Made by a program: the position numbers and the translations under genes
The notes under the pieces: model-generated
Databases searched by the model: none
What the model was told of the DNA's origin: nothing
Seen by the model: only the letters and a program-made list of their open reading frames with translations
Origin: Amycolatopsis rifamycinica
Lineage (GTDB): Bacteria > Actinomycetota > Actinomycetes > Mycobacteriales > Pseudonocardiaceae
DNA: 64,000 nt
Direction: 5' to 3'
NCBI RefSeq assembly: GCF_000695625.1
Contig: NZ_JMQI01000026.1
Coordinates: 230,795-294,794 of the forward strand
Part shown: piece by piece, positions 18,223-26,181 of the stretch
Layout: each line of letters starts with the position of its first letter
Position numbering within the stretch: the first letter of the stretch is position 1

Positions 18223-18399
18223 GGCCGCCGTGGCGGTGGGGCCGGGCGGACCGCGAAGCACGGGCATAGATCAACACCAACGGGTTAACCCTTGTCCTTG
18301 GAGACCACTCGTCGGCGCCGCGCTGCGGACTTGCGGCGTAGAAAATCGGTACGGTGGGCAATTAGTGATCACGCTCAGTCGTATTCAAGGAGCGTGATA

Positions 18400-18558
18400 A
18401 TGCGAAATTCCGAGACGACCACGGCCACGTCAGTAACTGACGCTGCCCGCGTGACGATACGGACCGCCACGCCACGCCACGCCGGCGGGCTGGCCGTCGC
18501 CGTCACGTTCGGCATCGGCCGGCTCACCGGCACCCCGCCGGCCGGCCAGGACTTCTAG
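18400..18558 (+). CDS. Small hypothetical protein
   Basis: 52 residues preceded by a good ribosome site (AAGGAGCG, 6 nt before ATG). The N-terminal half is Thr/Ser-rich and the C-terminal half is mildly hydrophobic (GLAVAVTFGIGRLTG). The stop overlaps the stop of the converging reductase by 4 nt. There is no known family, but the ribosome site is the best evidence that it is real. Confidence 0.5.
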   Translation: MRNSETTTATSVTDAARVTIRTATPRHAGGLAVAVTFGIGRLTGTPPAGQDF

Positions 18559-19772
18559 GCCGGCGTGGCCGCTCGTTCGGTGCCGACCTCCGCCAGCGGC
18601 ACCGAGACGTCGACGAGGCGGTCGACGTCGACCGTGCCGCCGGAGCGGATGAGGGCCTTGATCGGGTCGGTGACGTCCCAGACGTTGACGTTCATCCCCG
18701 CGACGACTTTGCCTTCCCTGAGCCAGAAGGCGATGAACTCGCGGGCTTCGACGTCGCCGCGGAAGACAACGCGGTCGTAGCCAGCGTTGTGGCCCAGGTA
18801 CTCCATCCCGAGGTCGTACTGGTCGGTGAAGAAGTACGGCAGCTCGTCGTAGGTTTCGTCCTGGCCCAGCATCCCGGCGGCCGCGACGGCCGGCTGGTTG
18901 AGCGCGTTGGCCCAGTGCTCCACGCGGATCGGGCGGCCCAGGAACGGGTGGTCGGCGTTGGCGACGTCACCGGCGGCGAAGATGTCCGGGTCGCTGGTGC
19001 GCAGGTGGGCGTCGACGCGGATACCGTTGTCCACGGTCAGCCCGGCCGCTTCGGCCAGCGCCGTGTTCGGGACCGCGCCGATGCCGACGAGGACGGCGTC
19101 GGCGTCGATGCGCGTGCCGCCGACGAGGCTGACCCCGTCGGGGCCCGCTTCGGCGACCTGAACGCCGAGCCGCAGGTCGACGCCGTGCGCGGTGTGCAGG
19201 TCCGCGAACACCCGCGCGGCTTCCCGGCCGAGGGCGGGCAGCAGCGGCAGCTCGAGGGCTTCCAGCACGGTGACCTCCAAACCGGCCTGCCGGGCCGCCG
19301 CGGCGACCTCGAGGCCGATCCACCCGGCGCCCACCACGGCGAGCCGCGACCCGGTCTCCAAGACCTGCCGCAGCTGTTCGGTGTCGCCGAAGCGGCGCAG
19401 CTGCAGCGTGTCCTGCGCGCCCGGCAGGGCGCGGGGTTCGGCGCCGGTGGCCAGCAGGAGCTTGGCATAGCCGATGCGGCTGCCGTCGCCGAGCACGACC
19501 TCGTGGGCGGCGCGGTCGATGGCCGTCACCTGGGTGCCGAGCCGCAGGTCGATGTCGTGGTCGGCGTACCAGCTTTCGGGGTGCACGAACGCGCTCTCGC
19601 GCTCGGCTTTGCCGGTGAGCACGTCCTTGGACAGCGGGGGCCGCTCGTAGGGGCGGTGGTGCTCGTCGCCGAGCAGGACGATCTGCCCGTCGAAGCCTTT
19701 CTCCCGCAACGCTTCGGCGGCCTTCGCGCCGGCCAGGCCCGCTCCGATGATCACGAACGTCGGCGATGCCAC
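18555..19772 (-). CDS. FAD-dependent ferredoxin reductase-type oxidoreductase
   Basis: 405 residues of the rubredoxin/ferredoxin reductase family. It has an N-terminal FAD dinucleotide fold (FVIIGAGLAGAKAAEALRE), the PYERPPLSKD segment, an NAD-binding GxGxxG (LAVVGAGWIGLEVAAAARQ), the second FAD motif (DIFAAGDVAN) and a C-terminal dimerisation/ferredoxin-side domain (GYDRVVFRGDVEAREF). It transfers electrons from NAD(P)H to a small iron-sulfur protein for P450s or dioxygenases. It could serve the P450 at 29 kb, but no ferredoxin gene is seen in the window. Confidence 0.9.
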   Translation of the reverse strand: MASPTFVIIGAGLAGAKAAEALREKGFDGQIVLLGDEHHRPYERPPLSKDVLTGKAERESAFVHPESWYADHDIDLRLGTQVTAIDRAAHEVVLGDGSRIGYAKLLLATGAEPRALPGAQDTLQLRRFGDTEQLRQVLETGSRLAVVGAGWIGLEVAAAARQAGLEVTVLEALELPLLPALGREAARVFADLHTAHGVDLRLGVQVAEAGPDGVSLVGGTRIDADAVLVGIGAVPNTALAEAAGLTVDNGIRVDAHLRTSDPDIFAAGDVANADHPFLGRPIRVEHWANALNQPAVAAAGMLGQDETYDELPYFFTDQYDLGMEYLGHNAGYDRVVFRGDVEAREFIAFWLREGKVVAGMNVNVWDVTDPIKALIRSGGTVDVDRLVDVSVPLAEVGTERAATPA

Positions 19773-19822
19773 TGATGAGCTCCTCGAGGGAATTGTCGGA
19801 TGGTGCGCGGACCGAGGTAGGA

Positions 19823-20233
19823 TCAGCTGCCGACGCCGAGGGCGGCGAGCAGGACGAGGACGACGGTGGCGACGGCGACCAGACCGTGCGCGCCGACCAC
19901 CACGACCGGGAAGTGCTGCTCGGGCGCTCGGTCACCACCGGCGGTCCCGGCTCGGCGGCCGGGGATCCACCGGGCCAGCATGGTGAAGCCCAGCGCTGCG
20001 ACGGGCACGAGCAGGACGAACGCGATCCACGCGAGCGTCTTGCCGCCGGCGACGAGGTAGCTGATCCACAGGACCAGCCCGGCCGCGGCGAGCGCGAAGT
20101 GCCCGAACACCAGCCCCGGGGAGAACCGGCTGCGGCCCGGTTCGCGAGTGCCGCCCTTGGCGATCCAGGTGCCCAGCATGACGAAGCCACCCACGGCGGT
20201 GACCAGCCAGGCGATCAGCGCGGCGATGTCCAT
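19823..20233 (-). CDS. Four-TM hypothetical membrane protein
   Basis: 136 residues with about four hydrophobic helices (ALIAWLVTAVGGFVMLGTWI, LVFGHFALAAAGLVLWISYL, LAWIAFVLLVPVAALGFTML and a C-terminal VVVVGAHGLVAVATVVLVLL). The GHFALA and VGAHGLVA histidines recall small DUF2231-like or heme-associated membrane proteins. It lies 37 nt downstream of the DUF2231 gene on the same strand and probably belongs to that operon with the reductase. The role is unknown. Confidence 0.75.
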   Translation of the reverse strand: MDIAALIAWLVTAVGGFVMLGTWIAKGGTREPGRSRFSPGLVFGHFALAAAGLVLWISYLVAGGKTLAWIAFVLLVPVAALGFTMLARWIPGRRAGTAGGDRAPEQHFPVVVVGAHGLVAVATVVLVLLAALGVGS

Positions 20234-20270
20234 GGAACGTCTCCTCGATGTGGTGGGGGAACGGAATGGT

Positions 20271-20798
20271 TCAGGCGGTGTGCTGCCGGGTCGTGTAGCC
20301 CTGGGCCTGGGTGGATTCGGCGGCGACGCGGACGCCGTAGTGGTAGGCCAGCTTGCCGCCGAGGTAGCCGGACGCGCCGAGCACGACGAGTGCGGCCGCC
20401 GACAGCACCAGCGGGCCGATCCCGACCGGGCCCGGCCCGTCGGAGGCCGCGCGGCGCCAGAAGAAGCCCACGACGTAGGCCGCGGTGACCACGAGGTTGA
20501 GGCTCATGTGCGTCAGCCCGGTGCGGAACGCCCGCGTGCCCTTGGGAATCGCCAGCAGGTCGAGCGTGCCGATCAGGGCCGCGGCGAGCGCGCCGACGAC
20601 GCCGATCGCGATGAGCCAGACCGATCCACGGGCCAGGAACCCGGGATCGTCGACGATCAGCGACCCGATGTCGAACACCAGGCTGGAGACCCAGGCACCG
20701 ATCGGGACGGTGACCAGGATCGGGTGGAACGGGTGCCCGTACGGGCCGGCCAGCACGGCGCTCACCGGCTGCTTCGCCTGTTCGAGTTCGTTCGTCAT
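20271..20798 (-). CDS. DUF2231-family membrane protein
   Basis: 175 residues with four TM helices and the family signature HPFHPILVTVPIGAWVSSLV near the N-terminus, followed by LIAIGVVGALAAALIGTLDL and HMSLNLVVTAAYVVGFFW. In relatives, the paired histidines have been proposed to bind heme or metal. A strong AAAGGAGGCCGCC ribosome site precedes ATG 20798. It is divergently transcribed from the HTH regulator at 20915, which is the likely controller. Confidence 0.85.
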   Translation of the reverse strand: MTNELEQAKQPVSAVLAGPYGHPFHPILVTVPIGAWVSSLVFDIGSLIVDDPGFLARGSVWLIAIGVVGALAAALIGTLDLLAIPKGTRAFRTGLTHMSLNLVVTAAYVVGFFWRRAASDGPGPVGIGPLVLSAAALVVLGASGYLGGKLAYHYGVRVAAESTQAQGYTTRQHTA

Positions 20799-20914
20799 GG
20801 CGGCCTCCTTTTCGCCAGCGAAGTTTGGTCTTATTTGCGTCGACGGTCAAGTCGAGCAGGTGAGCGGTACCCGATCGGAGTTACCTCCATACGGTTCGGT
20901 GTTAGCCTGCTGCC

Positions 20915-21640
20915 ATGAACGAGGAGCCGATCAGCGCGCTCGCCGCGCTGGACGACCCGCTGCGGCGGGGCATGTACGGCCACATCCGGCAGGCCCGGCA
21001 CCCGGTCACCCGCGACGAAGCCGCCGAGGCGGTCGGCATCTCCCGCAAGCTGGCCGCGTTCCACCTCGACAAGCTCGTCGCGGCCGGGTTGCTGCGGACC
21101 CGCTACGAGTTCGTCGGCGGGATCCGCAAGGTCGGGCGGGCTCCCAAGGTCTATGAGCCGTCCGATCTGGAGGTACAGGTCAGCATCCCGCCCCGCCAGC
21201 ACGACGTTCTCGCCGACATCCTGCTGGACGCCATCCTGGACGAAGGCGACGGCGAAACCGCCCGCGACTCGGCGCTGCGCGCCGCCCACCGCCACGGCGA
21301 AGCGCTCGGCGCGACGGAACGCGATCAGCTCCGGCCCGGACGCCTCGGCACCGAGCGCGCGTTGACCCTCACCTCGGCCATCGTCGAACGCCACGGATTC
21401 GAACCGGATCGGGAAAACCCGACGTGCCTGCGGCTGCGGAACTGCCCGTTCCACCCGCTCGCCGCCAAGGCCCCCGATCTCGTGTGCGGCATCAACCAGG
21501 CCTTCCTCAGCGGCCTGCTCGACGGCATCCAGGCCCCCACCGTCGAAGCCGTCCTCGATCCCCGTGCCGGCGAGTGCTGCGTGGAACTGCGGCCCGCCAC
21601 GCCACACGACCACACATCAACGGGCTCTTGTTCTGCGTAA
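20915..21640 (+). CDS. Winged-helix regulator, ArsR-like
   Basis: 241 residues. The N-terminal winged helix is visible (LDDPLRRGMYGHIRQ, VTRDEAAEAVGISRKLAAFH as recognition helices, then FVGGIRKVGRAPKVY as the wing). The C-terminal part has cysteines in TCLRLRNCPFHPLA and GECCVEL, which look like a ligand or Fe-S/metal site, as in SufR-like or DNA-binding V4R-type regulators. It is divergent from the DUF2231 operon across a 116-bp intergenic region that should hold its operator. The last residues after RPATPHDH may be altered by a downstream indel. Confidence 0.8.
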   Translation: MNEEPISALAALDDPLRRGMYGHIRQARHPVTRDEAAEAVGISRKLAAFHLDKLVAAGLLRTRYEFVGGIRKVGRAPKVYEPSDLEVQVSIPPRQHDVLADILLDAILDEGDGETARDSALRAAHRHGEALGATERDQLRPGRLGTERALTLTSAIVERHGFEPDRENPTCLRLRNCPFHPLAAKAPDLVCGINQAFLSGLLDGIQAPTVEAVLDPRAGECCVELRPATPHDHTSTGSCSA

Positions 21641-21663
21641 GGTGATCGTGGCCGGCGGAAGGG

Positions 21664-21935
21664 GTGCTGGTACGGCCCCGCCGACCGCTGGTGATCAGCA
21701 CAGCCGGCCTCGCGGCCGGACTGGGACCGGCGGCGTGGAACGCCATCCTCAACGCCGTCCACGCACCCGGCTTCTTCACCGACGCACCGATCCCGGTGTT
21801 CCCGGTGAGCCGGCAGGACACCGGCAGCGGAGTGTTCGCCTGGCAACCGCCGCGCTGCTGCTCGGCCTCGGACCGCTGGCCCGCGTGAACACCACCCGCT
21901 GGGGCGGCGCCGTCACCGCGGACCACCAGGCGACG
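21664..21935 (+). pseudogene. Small membrane protein, frameshifted
   Basis: GTG 21664 opens a frame with VISTAGLAAGLGPAAWNAIL and VHAPGFFTDAPIPVFPVSR. After GSGVFA near 21840 the reading goes off into WQPPRCC, while the next frame continues sensibly as LATAALLLGLGPLARVNTTR. A one-base indel therefore splits a two-TM protein of about 90 residues. The function is unknown. Confidence 0.5.
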
Positions 21936-22314
21936 TCGATCAGCCGCAGGCCACCTCCGCCCGCGTCCCGAGCGGGCGAGCTCGTCACAGGCTTCGGGCA
22001 GGACTCGGCGTGCTGCTCGTCTCCGGCTCGCCGACCGGCTCTTTCCGGCTCTTCATCACGATGGTTGGACGGAGTTGTCCGGGGTATCCGCGAAACGGTG
22101 AGGCATGCAGCCACCACCGACGCCGGATCCCCGCGGTCCGCCCTCGGAGTGGCCTCGGGTTCAACCTCAGCTCGCGCGTCGTGATCACCGCCACCGGGGG
22201 CGCCCGGACAGAACTGCGTTGCGACGGCCCTGCGTCAGGGGCGCGCCGACCGATTCGACGCGGAAACGACGCCGCCCGCTAAGCGACAACTCGAGCCGGT
22301 TGAAGGGGCTTCCC
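21936..22314 (+). other. Gap with a SigB/SigF-type promoter but no firm gene
   Basis: GGTT (22063-22066), a 15-nt spacer and GGGTAT (22082-22087) form a stress-sigma promoter. An ATG at 22105 lies 17 nt after it and opens MQPPPTPDPRGPPSEWPRVQ, which then runs in frame into the DUF2188 gene without further coding character. Either a gene has decayed here, or the promoter serves the DUF2188 gene through a long leader. Confidence 0.4.
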
Positions 22315-22533
22315 ATGGCCGAAGGCGACGTGCACACCTATTTCGAAGATGGTCAGTGGAAGAACCGGGTCGAGGGCGGCGTCCGCGCCTCCAACACCTC
22401 GCCGCACCGGGTGGACGCCGTGCTGGCGGGCCGGCAGGCAGCGAGGAAACGACGCGTCAGCCACGTCATCCACGACTGCGACGGCGGAGTCGAGAGCGAG
22501 AAGAACTTCCGGCCACGCACTTCGGCGCGCTGA
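22315..22533 (+). CDS. DUF2188 protein with altered C-terminus
   Basis: 72 residues. GDVHTYFEDGQWKNRVEGG and RVSHVIHDCDGGV match the compact DUF2188 fold. The normal ending, seen in the other copy near 59.28 kb as NSYGNDPRNIPG, is replaced here by KNFRPRTSAR, which looks like a late frameshift. A GAAGGGGC ribosome site precedes ATG 22315. DUF2188 proteins are small stress-island proteins of unknown function. Confidence 0.65.
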   Translation: MAEGDVHTYFEDGQWKNRVEGGVRASNTSPHRVDAVLAGRQAARKRRVSHVIHDCDGGVESEKNFRPRTSAR

Positions 22534-22537
22534 TCAG

Positions 22538-22693
22538 TCAGTCCGGCGGCTCCGGCGCAGCGGCTCCCGGACGTGGCGACGGCGGGTCCTCCCGCATGAA
22601 CTGCGCGACATCGACGTCCAAGTCCGGCACGGGCGCCGTGCCGGGCGACACCGGCGCGTCGGGGTTGATCTCCTTGGTGTCCTTGTCGGCCAT
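22538..22693 (-). CDS. Small acidic protein
   Basis: 51 residues (MADKDTKEINPDAPVSPGTA, later VDVAQFMREDPPSPRPG), with AGGAAAGGATT upstream of ATG 22693. It is disordered and acidic with no known domain. Its 3' end nearly meets the converging DUF2188 gene. Confidence 0.5.
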   Translation of the reverse strand: MADKDTKEINPDAPVSPGTAPVPDLDVDVAQFMREDPPSPRPGAAAPEPPD

Positions 22694-22878
22694 GGTCCCA
22701 ATCCTTTCCTCGGTGTGGGGCTGGGCGGTGCTCGCGTCACTGAAGCGGCGGTGGATTCGCCGACCGGTCACCTTCTCGGGTGTCGTCCGCGAGTGAACGG
22801 CCGCCGCTTCACCCCCACCTACCCGCTGTATCGGAGGAAAAACCGTGGCGAACGGTGTATCGACGCGATGGGGTGACG

Positions 22879-22901
22879 GTCCACATGTGAATATCTTTTC
22901 G
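22879..22901 (+). promoter_or_regulatory. Conserved 23-bp element before STAS gene, copy 2
   Basis: It differs at one position (T for C) from 7380-7402. Here it lies about 190 nt ahead of the second STAS start instead of directly before it, so the intervening DNA was inserted, or the true start of this paralogue differs. Confidence 0.5.
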
Positions 22902-23094
22902 GGCGCTGCCGACCGCGACAAAAGACGGAAAGGCGGCTACAGTGAAGGAGAGCGTGGTTGAGCCTGCTAGCTGCGCACCATCCTCGTCCGGCGACAGATG
23001 TCACGGCGAGGTGCCGGGCTCCCCCCTGTTGCGCTCGAATCTTCTCGGTGGCCGCACCGACGCTTCGCCCCGAATCATTCGGGAGCACCCAGCC

Positions 23095-23541
23095 ATGCCT
23101 TCACCCCTTTCCCATTCCGTATATCCACCGGCCGCGACGAAGCGGGACTCCATCCGTCACCACGCCGAACCGATCCTGACCGTGCGGCACGTCCCGTGGC
23201 GGCACGATCTGTCGATCATCACCGCCGCCGGAGAAATCGACACCGATTCCGTCCGGTTGCTGCAGCGGGCGCTGTGGCAGGATTTGCCGGCCGGCCTCGT
23301 ACTGGACTTGTCCCGAGTGACCTTCTTCGGCTCGGCGGGGTTGCGGGCGGTCGAGGGCGCCGTGAGCCGGGCCTGCGCCGAGCGCCGCCGCATCGGGATC
23401 GTCTCCGCGACTCGCGCGGTCCTTCGCCCACTGCGGATCTTCGGCATCGACACCCACGTCGGTGTCTACCCGATCCTCGCCGACGCCCTGCGCGAAGTCC
23501 CGCTGTCCCCGCCACCGCCGGTCGCGATTCCCGGTGTCTGA
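23095..23541 (+). CDS. STAS-domain anti-sigma factor antagonist, copy 2
   Basis: 148 residues. The STAS core carries VLDLSRVTFFGSAGL, and the serine of FGSAG is the predicted phosphorylation site. The N-terminal extension (MPSPLSHSVYPPAATKRDSI) is unlike copy 1 at 7404-7823, but the rest is closely similar up to the SPPPP tail. It should compete for an anti-sigma kinase and release a stress sigma factor. ATG 23095 has only a weak GGGAG site. Upstream in-frame starts exist but read through the conserved element region. Confidence 0.82.
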   Translation: MPSPLSHSVYPPAATKRDSIRHHAEPILTVRHVPWRHDLSIITAAGEIDTDSVRLLQRALWQDLPAGLVLDLSRVTFFGSAGLRAVEGAVSRACAERRRIGIVSATRAVLRPLRIFGIDTHVGVYPILADALREVPLSPPPPVAIPGV

Positions 23542-23584
23542 CACCCCGGCGCCGTCGGATTCGACTCCGCCAGAAGGACGTCGT

Positions 23585-23764
23585 ATGCCGAACAGGGTGA
23601 TGATCAGCCCGGACACCAGCCCGATCCCGTGTGAGCGATGCGGCCGGGACACCCTTTACGTCGCCAGGTTGGTCTCCGGCGAGGGCACGCTCCTCGGACA
23701 GGTCATGGTTTGCACGTCCTGCCGGCAGGACCGCCGGGCGCAGCGGTCCAGGCGCGGCGGGTAG
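23585..23764 (+). CDS. Small zinc-ribbon-like protein
   Basis: 59 residues with two CxxC knuckles (PCERCGRDTLYVARL and VCTSCRQDRR) spaced as in a zinc ribbon, followed by a basic tail. An AGAAGGACG site precedes ATG 23585. It sits 43 nt after the STAS gene and may be co-transcribed. The partner is unknown. Confidence 0.65.
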   Translation: MPNRVMISPDTSPIPCERCGRDTLYVARLVSGEGTLLGQVMVCTSCRQDRRAQRSRRGG

Positions 23765-24036
23765 CGGCCTCGAACCGGCCGTCGCCGAGTGGCGAACGGT
23801 TCGGCCAAGGGGGTTCTCGACGCTGTTTGACCCGACTCTGATGAACACAGCTCGGCGACCAGCCGGCTGATCCGGTGCGCCTGGAAGAGCGACCGGACCG
23901 CGCCGGAGCGCTTTCCCGGATCACCTGCGGATCCGAAGCCGACGCGGGATCTCCGGTCAAGTTCACCGGTCCGGAAAGACTTCGCCGTGATGATCGCCGG
24001 AAGACCGGGTATCCGTCAGCGTCGAGGGAGGCGGGG
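23765..24036 (+). other. Gap, no gene seen
   Basis: About 270 bases without a convincing frame. A GGGTAT at 24007-24012 lies ahead of the GAF-ANTAR start, but its -35 region does not fit GNNT at the 15-nt distance. Confidence 0.35.
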
Positions 24037-24741
24037 ATGAACCCCAACGGACAGGACAACGAGGCCGACACCGGGCTCGCCCGGCTGCTCGGACAGATCG
24101 CGCGCTCGCTGCAGGCGGAACCCGACGTCGACGCGACCCTGATGGCGATCGTGAAGGCCGCCGTCGACTACGTCGACGGCGCCGAGTAGGCCGGGATCTC
24201 CCTCGCCGAACGCCGGGGCCGGATCCGCACCGTCGCCCCGACCGCGGCCCTGGTCGCCGAGATCGACCGGATCCAGTACCGCACCCACGAAGGACCGTGC
24301 GTCGACGCCATCGCCGAACATGAGATCTTCCGCGTCGGCGACCTCGTCACCGAACCACGCTGGCCGCGGTTCGCCCCGGCCGCCGCCGAGACGGGGGTGC
24401 GGTCGATGCTGTCCTACCGGCTTTTCCTCACCGACAGCACTCTCGGCGCCTTGAACCTCTACTCCGGCCGCCCCGACGCGTTCAGCGACCGGACCGAGCA
24501 GGACGGCCGGGTTTTCGCCACCCACGCCGCGATCGCCCTCGCCGCCGCCCAACAGGATGCCCACCTGCGCGCCGCGGTCGAGCACCGCGACACGATCGGC
24601 ATGGCCAAGGGCATCCTGATGCAGCGCCACGACGTCGACCCGGTCCACGCGTTCCGCATGCTCGTCGACGCCTCCCAGCACGGCAACATGAAACTGCACC
24701 AGGTCGCCACCTGGCTCGTCGAGCACCGCCGGGACCTGTGA
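24037..24741 (+). pseudogene. GAF-ANTAR regulator interrupted by an amber codon
   Basis: A full GAF-ANTAR protein of about 234 residues lies in one frame: LARLLGQIARSLQAEPDVDA, then a GAF domain with EGPCVDAIAEHEIFRVGDLV, then ANTAR with IGMAKGILMQRHDVDPVHAF and ASQHGNMKLHQVATWLVE. Codon 51 is TAG (24187-24189), in the context DGAE-stop-AGIS where Tyr is usual, so a single TAC/TAT to TAG change interrupts it. The rest of the frame is clean. Without suppression only a 50-residue stub is made, although internal reinitiation could yield an ANTAR half. A GAGGGAGGCGGGG ribosome site precedes ATG 24037. Confidence 0.8.
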
Positions 24742-24744
24742 GCG

Positions 24745-25005
24745 ACGCACGTCACGCCCGCCGCGGTCGCCGCCGGGGAACACCGCACCGCGCCGGGCGT
24801 TGTACTGGGTGTCGGTACGGCGGAGTTCCCCGGGCCTCACCCCTTCCGCCTTCCCGGAACACCGGTTCACCCCGGAGCCGGGTCGCGCCACCCGCCGAGA
24901 GGCGACCCCCGTACCGACCCCCAGCAACCGCTTCCGCTCGCAGGTCTCCCCCACCTTCGCCGAGCGGAAGCGGTTCTTTTCGCCGGAACCCGGTCAGGTC
25001 AGGGG
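24745..25005. repeat. Intergenic repeat with hairpin, copy 2
   Basis: Counterpart of 8815-9060. The stem is AACCGCTTCCGCTCG (24926-24940) paired with CGAGCGGAAGCGGTT (24961-24975), a perfect 15-bp stem with a 20-nt loop, followed by CTTTT. It could terminate the GAF-ANTAR transcript, but the surrounding 200 bp are conserved too, so it is more than a terminator. Confidence 0.75.
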
Positions 25006-25241
25006 CTGGCCGCCGCCGCCCTACCTCGCGCACGAGTTCCGCCGTGGTCGGGCAGGTCGAGGGGCCCGCCCATAACGACCGGACGCGCGACCTTGCCCGC
25101 CCAGCCGGGATCGATCGTCTCGCGTGGGCGTCCAATGTGCCCTGAGAGCGGTCGAGGCCGCCGGTCTGACCGAGGATCGCTCTAGGATTCAGCGCGGACT
25201 GCCCGCCCCAACAGGAAGCGGTCTTCGGCCGTGCTGACCGA

Positions 25242-25586
25242 TCAACGGCGGTCGGCGCGCTGACGAGCCCCGGCCTTGGCCAAACCACGGCTGATCATGT
25301 AGCCGATGGCGAGGAACGTGATGTAGCGCAACGCTTGTTCGGCGTTGAACGGGTCACCACCGGTGGTGGCGTCGCCGTCGACCGTTACGGCGGTGATCAC
25401 GATCGCCACGACACCGGCCAGGAAGACGAAGAACTCGGTCGTCTTGAAAGCCGGTTTCGTCTCCGCGCCGGTGGCGCGTCCGGAGGTCGCCGGCCCCAGA
25501 TCCCTTGCCTGCGGGCCTGCCGGAGCCGCATTCGGCGGAACGGGCTGTCCGGGCACGGGTCCGGCCGGGCGTGCTGCGCTCGTCAT
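25242..25586 (-). CDS. Two-TM hypothetical protein, copy 1
   Basis: 114 residues. A Pro/Ala-rich cytosolic N-terminus leads to FKTTEFFVFLAGVVAIVITA and EQALRYITFLAIGYMISRG as membrane helices. A near-identical paralogue is at 62743-63090, and the promoter regions are conserved with it as well. A GGAGAACC site precedes ATG 25586. The upstream GTTT-N15-GGGTAC promoter suggests stress-sigma control. The function is unknown. Confidence 0.75.
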   Translation of the reverse strand: MTSAARPAGPVPGQPVPPNAAPAGPQARDLGPATSGRATGAETKPAFKTTEFFVFLAGVVAIVITAVTVDGDATTGGDPFNAEQALRYITFLAIGYMISRGLAKAGARQRADRR

Positions 25587-25636
25587 GGTTCTCCCTTCGG
25601 CCGGATGTCCCTCACCCGACTCCTACTCGCCGGTAG

Positions 25637-25661
25637 GTACCCGCGAAGCCGACCGACAAAC
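25637..25661 (-). promoter_or_regulatory. SigB/SigF-type promoter, GTTT-N15-GGGTAC
   Basis: The minus-strand GTTT (25661-25658), 15-nt spacer and GGGTAC (25642-25637) are conserved in the paralogue at 63138-63162 while the spacer sequence varies. This is what a functional promoter would show. Confidence 0.7.
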
Positions 25662-25674
25662 AGCGGAGACGGGG

Positions 25675-26181
25675 TCAGCGCGCCGTGGGCCAAGACCCAG
25701 GTCGTCCCGCGGTGAGACGGACGGTGAAGCCGGTGTCGTCGCGGTGCAGGGCGACCTGGCTGCACACCTGGTGGGTGATCCACAGCCCGCGACCGCCGAT
25801 GCCGCGGGCGACGGGCAGCAGCCCGGCGAACGGGTCGCCCGGCCCCTCGCCACTGTCGTGGACGGTGACGACCATGTGCTCGGCGTCCGCTCAGATCCGC
25901 ATCCGGACCGGCGAGCGGCCGTACCGCAGCGCGTTGTCGACCACTTCGCTGACCGCGAGGACGAGGTCGTCGATCTCGGCGGCGGGCAGGCCGGTCTTGT
26001 CGAAGTCGGTGACGGCCCGGCGGGCGGCCCTGGGCTGGCGGTCCCGGCGTGTTCGGCGTCGATCACCAGCGGTGCGGACAAAAGCAGTCAAATCCCGGGT
26101 GGTGGGCGTCGCCTGCGAACTTCGCTTACCGCTCGCGCGCGGACGGCGCGCACGGATCACGGGGACCTCGGTCAGAACCAT
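25675..26181 (-). pseudogene. Anti-sigma-type ATPase (RsbW/HATPase_c), interrupted by TGA
   Basis: The minus-strand frame from ATG 26181 encodes IDDLVLAVSEVVDNALRYG, the N-box helix of GHKL ATPases. It then hits TGA at 25893-25891, where the context RMRI-stop-ADAEH suggests Trp (TGG to TGA). It continues in the same frame with VVTVHDSGEGPGDPFAG and GIGGRGLWITHQ, the ADP-binding G1/G2 boxes. The start overlaps the end of the SpoIIE phosphatase gene (ATGGTTCTGA), so the pair was a kinase/phosphatase partner-switching unit. The first 60 residues are arginine-rich and may also be frameshifted. Confidence 0.72.

Noticed and set aside
22845..22961. Possible 38-codon ORF with GGAGG site before the second STAS gene
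   Set aside because: It reads straight through the conserved 23-bp upstream element, which in copy 1 is not preceded by such an ORF. The peptide has no conserved features.
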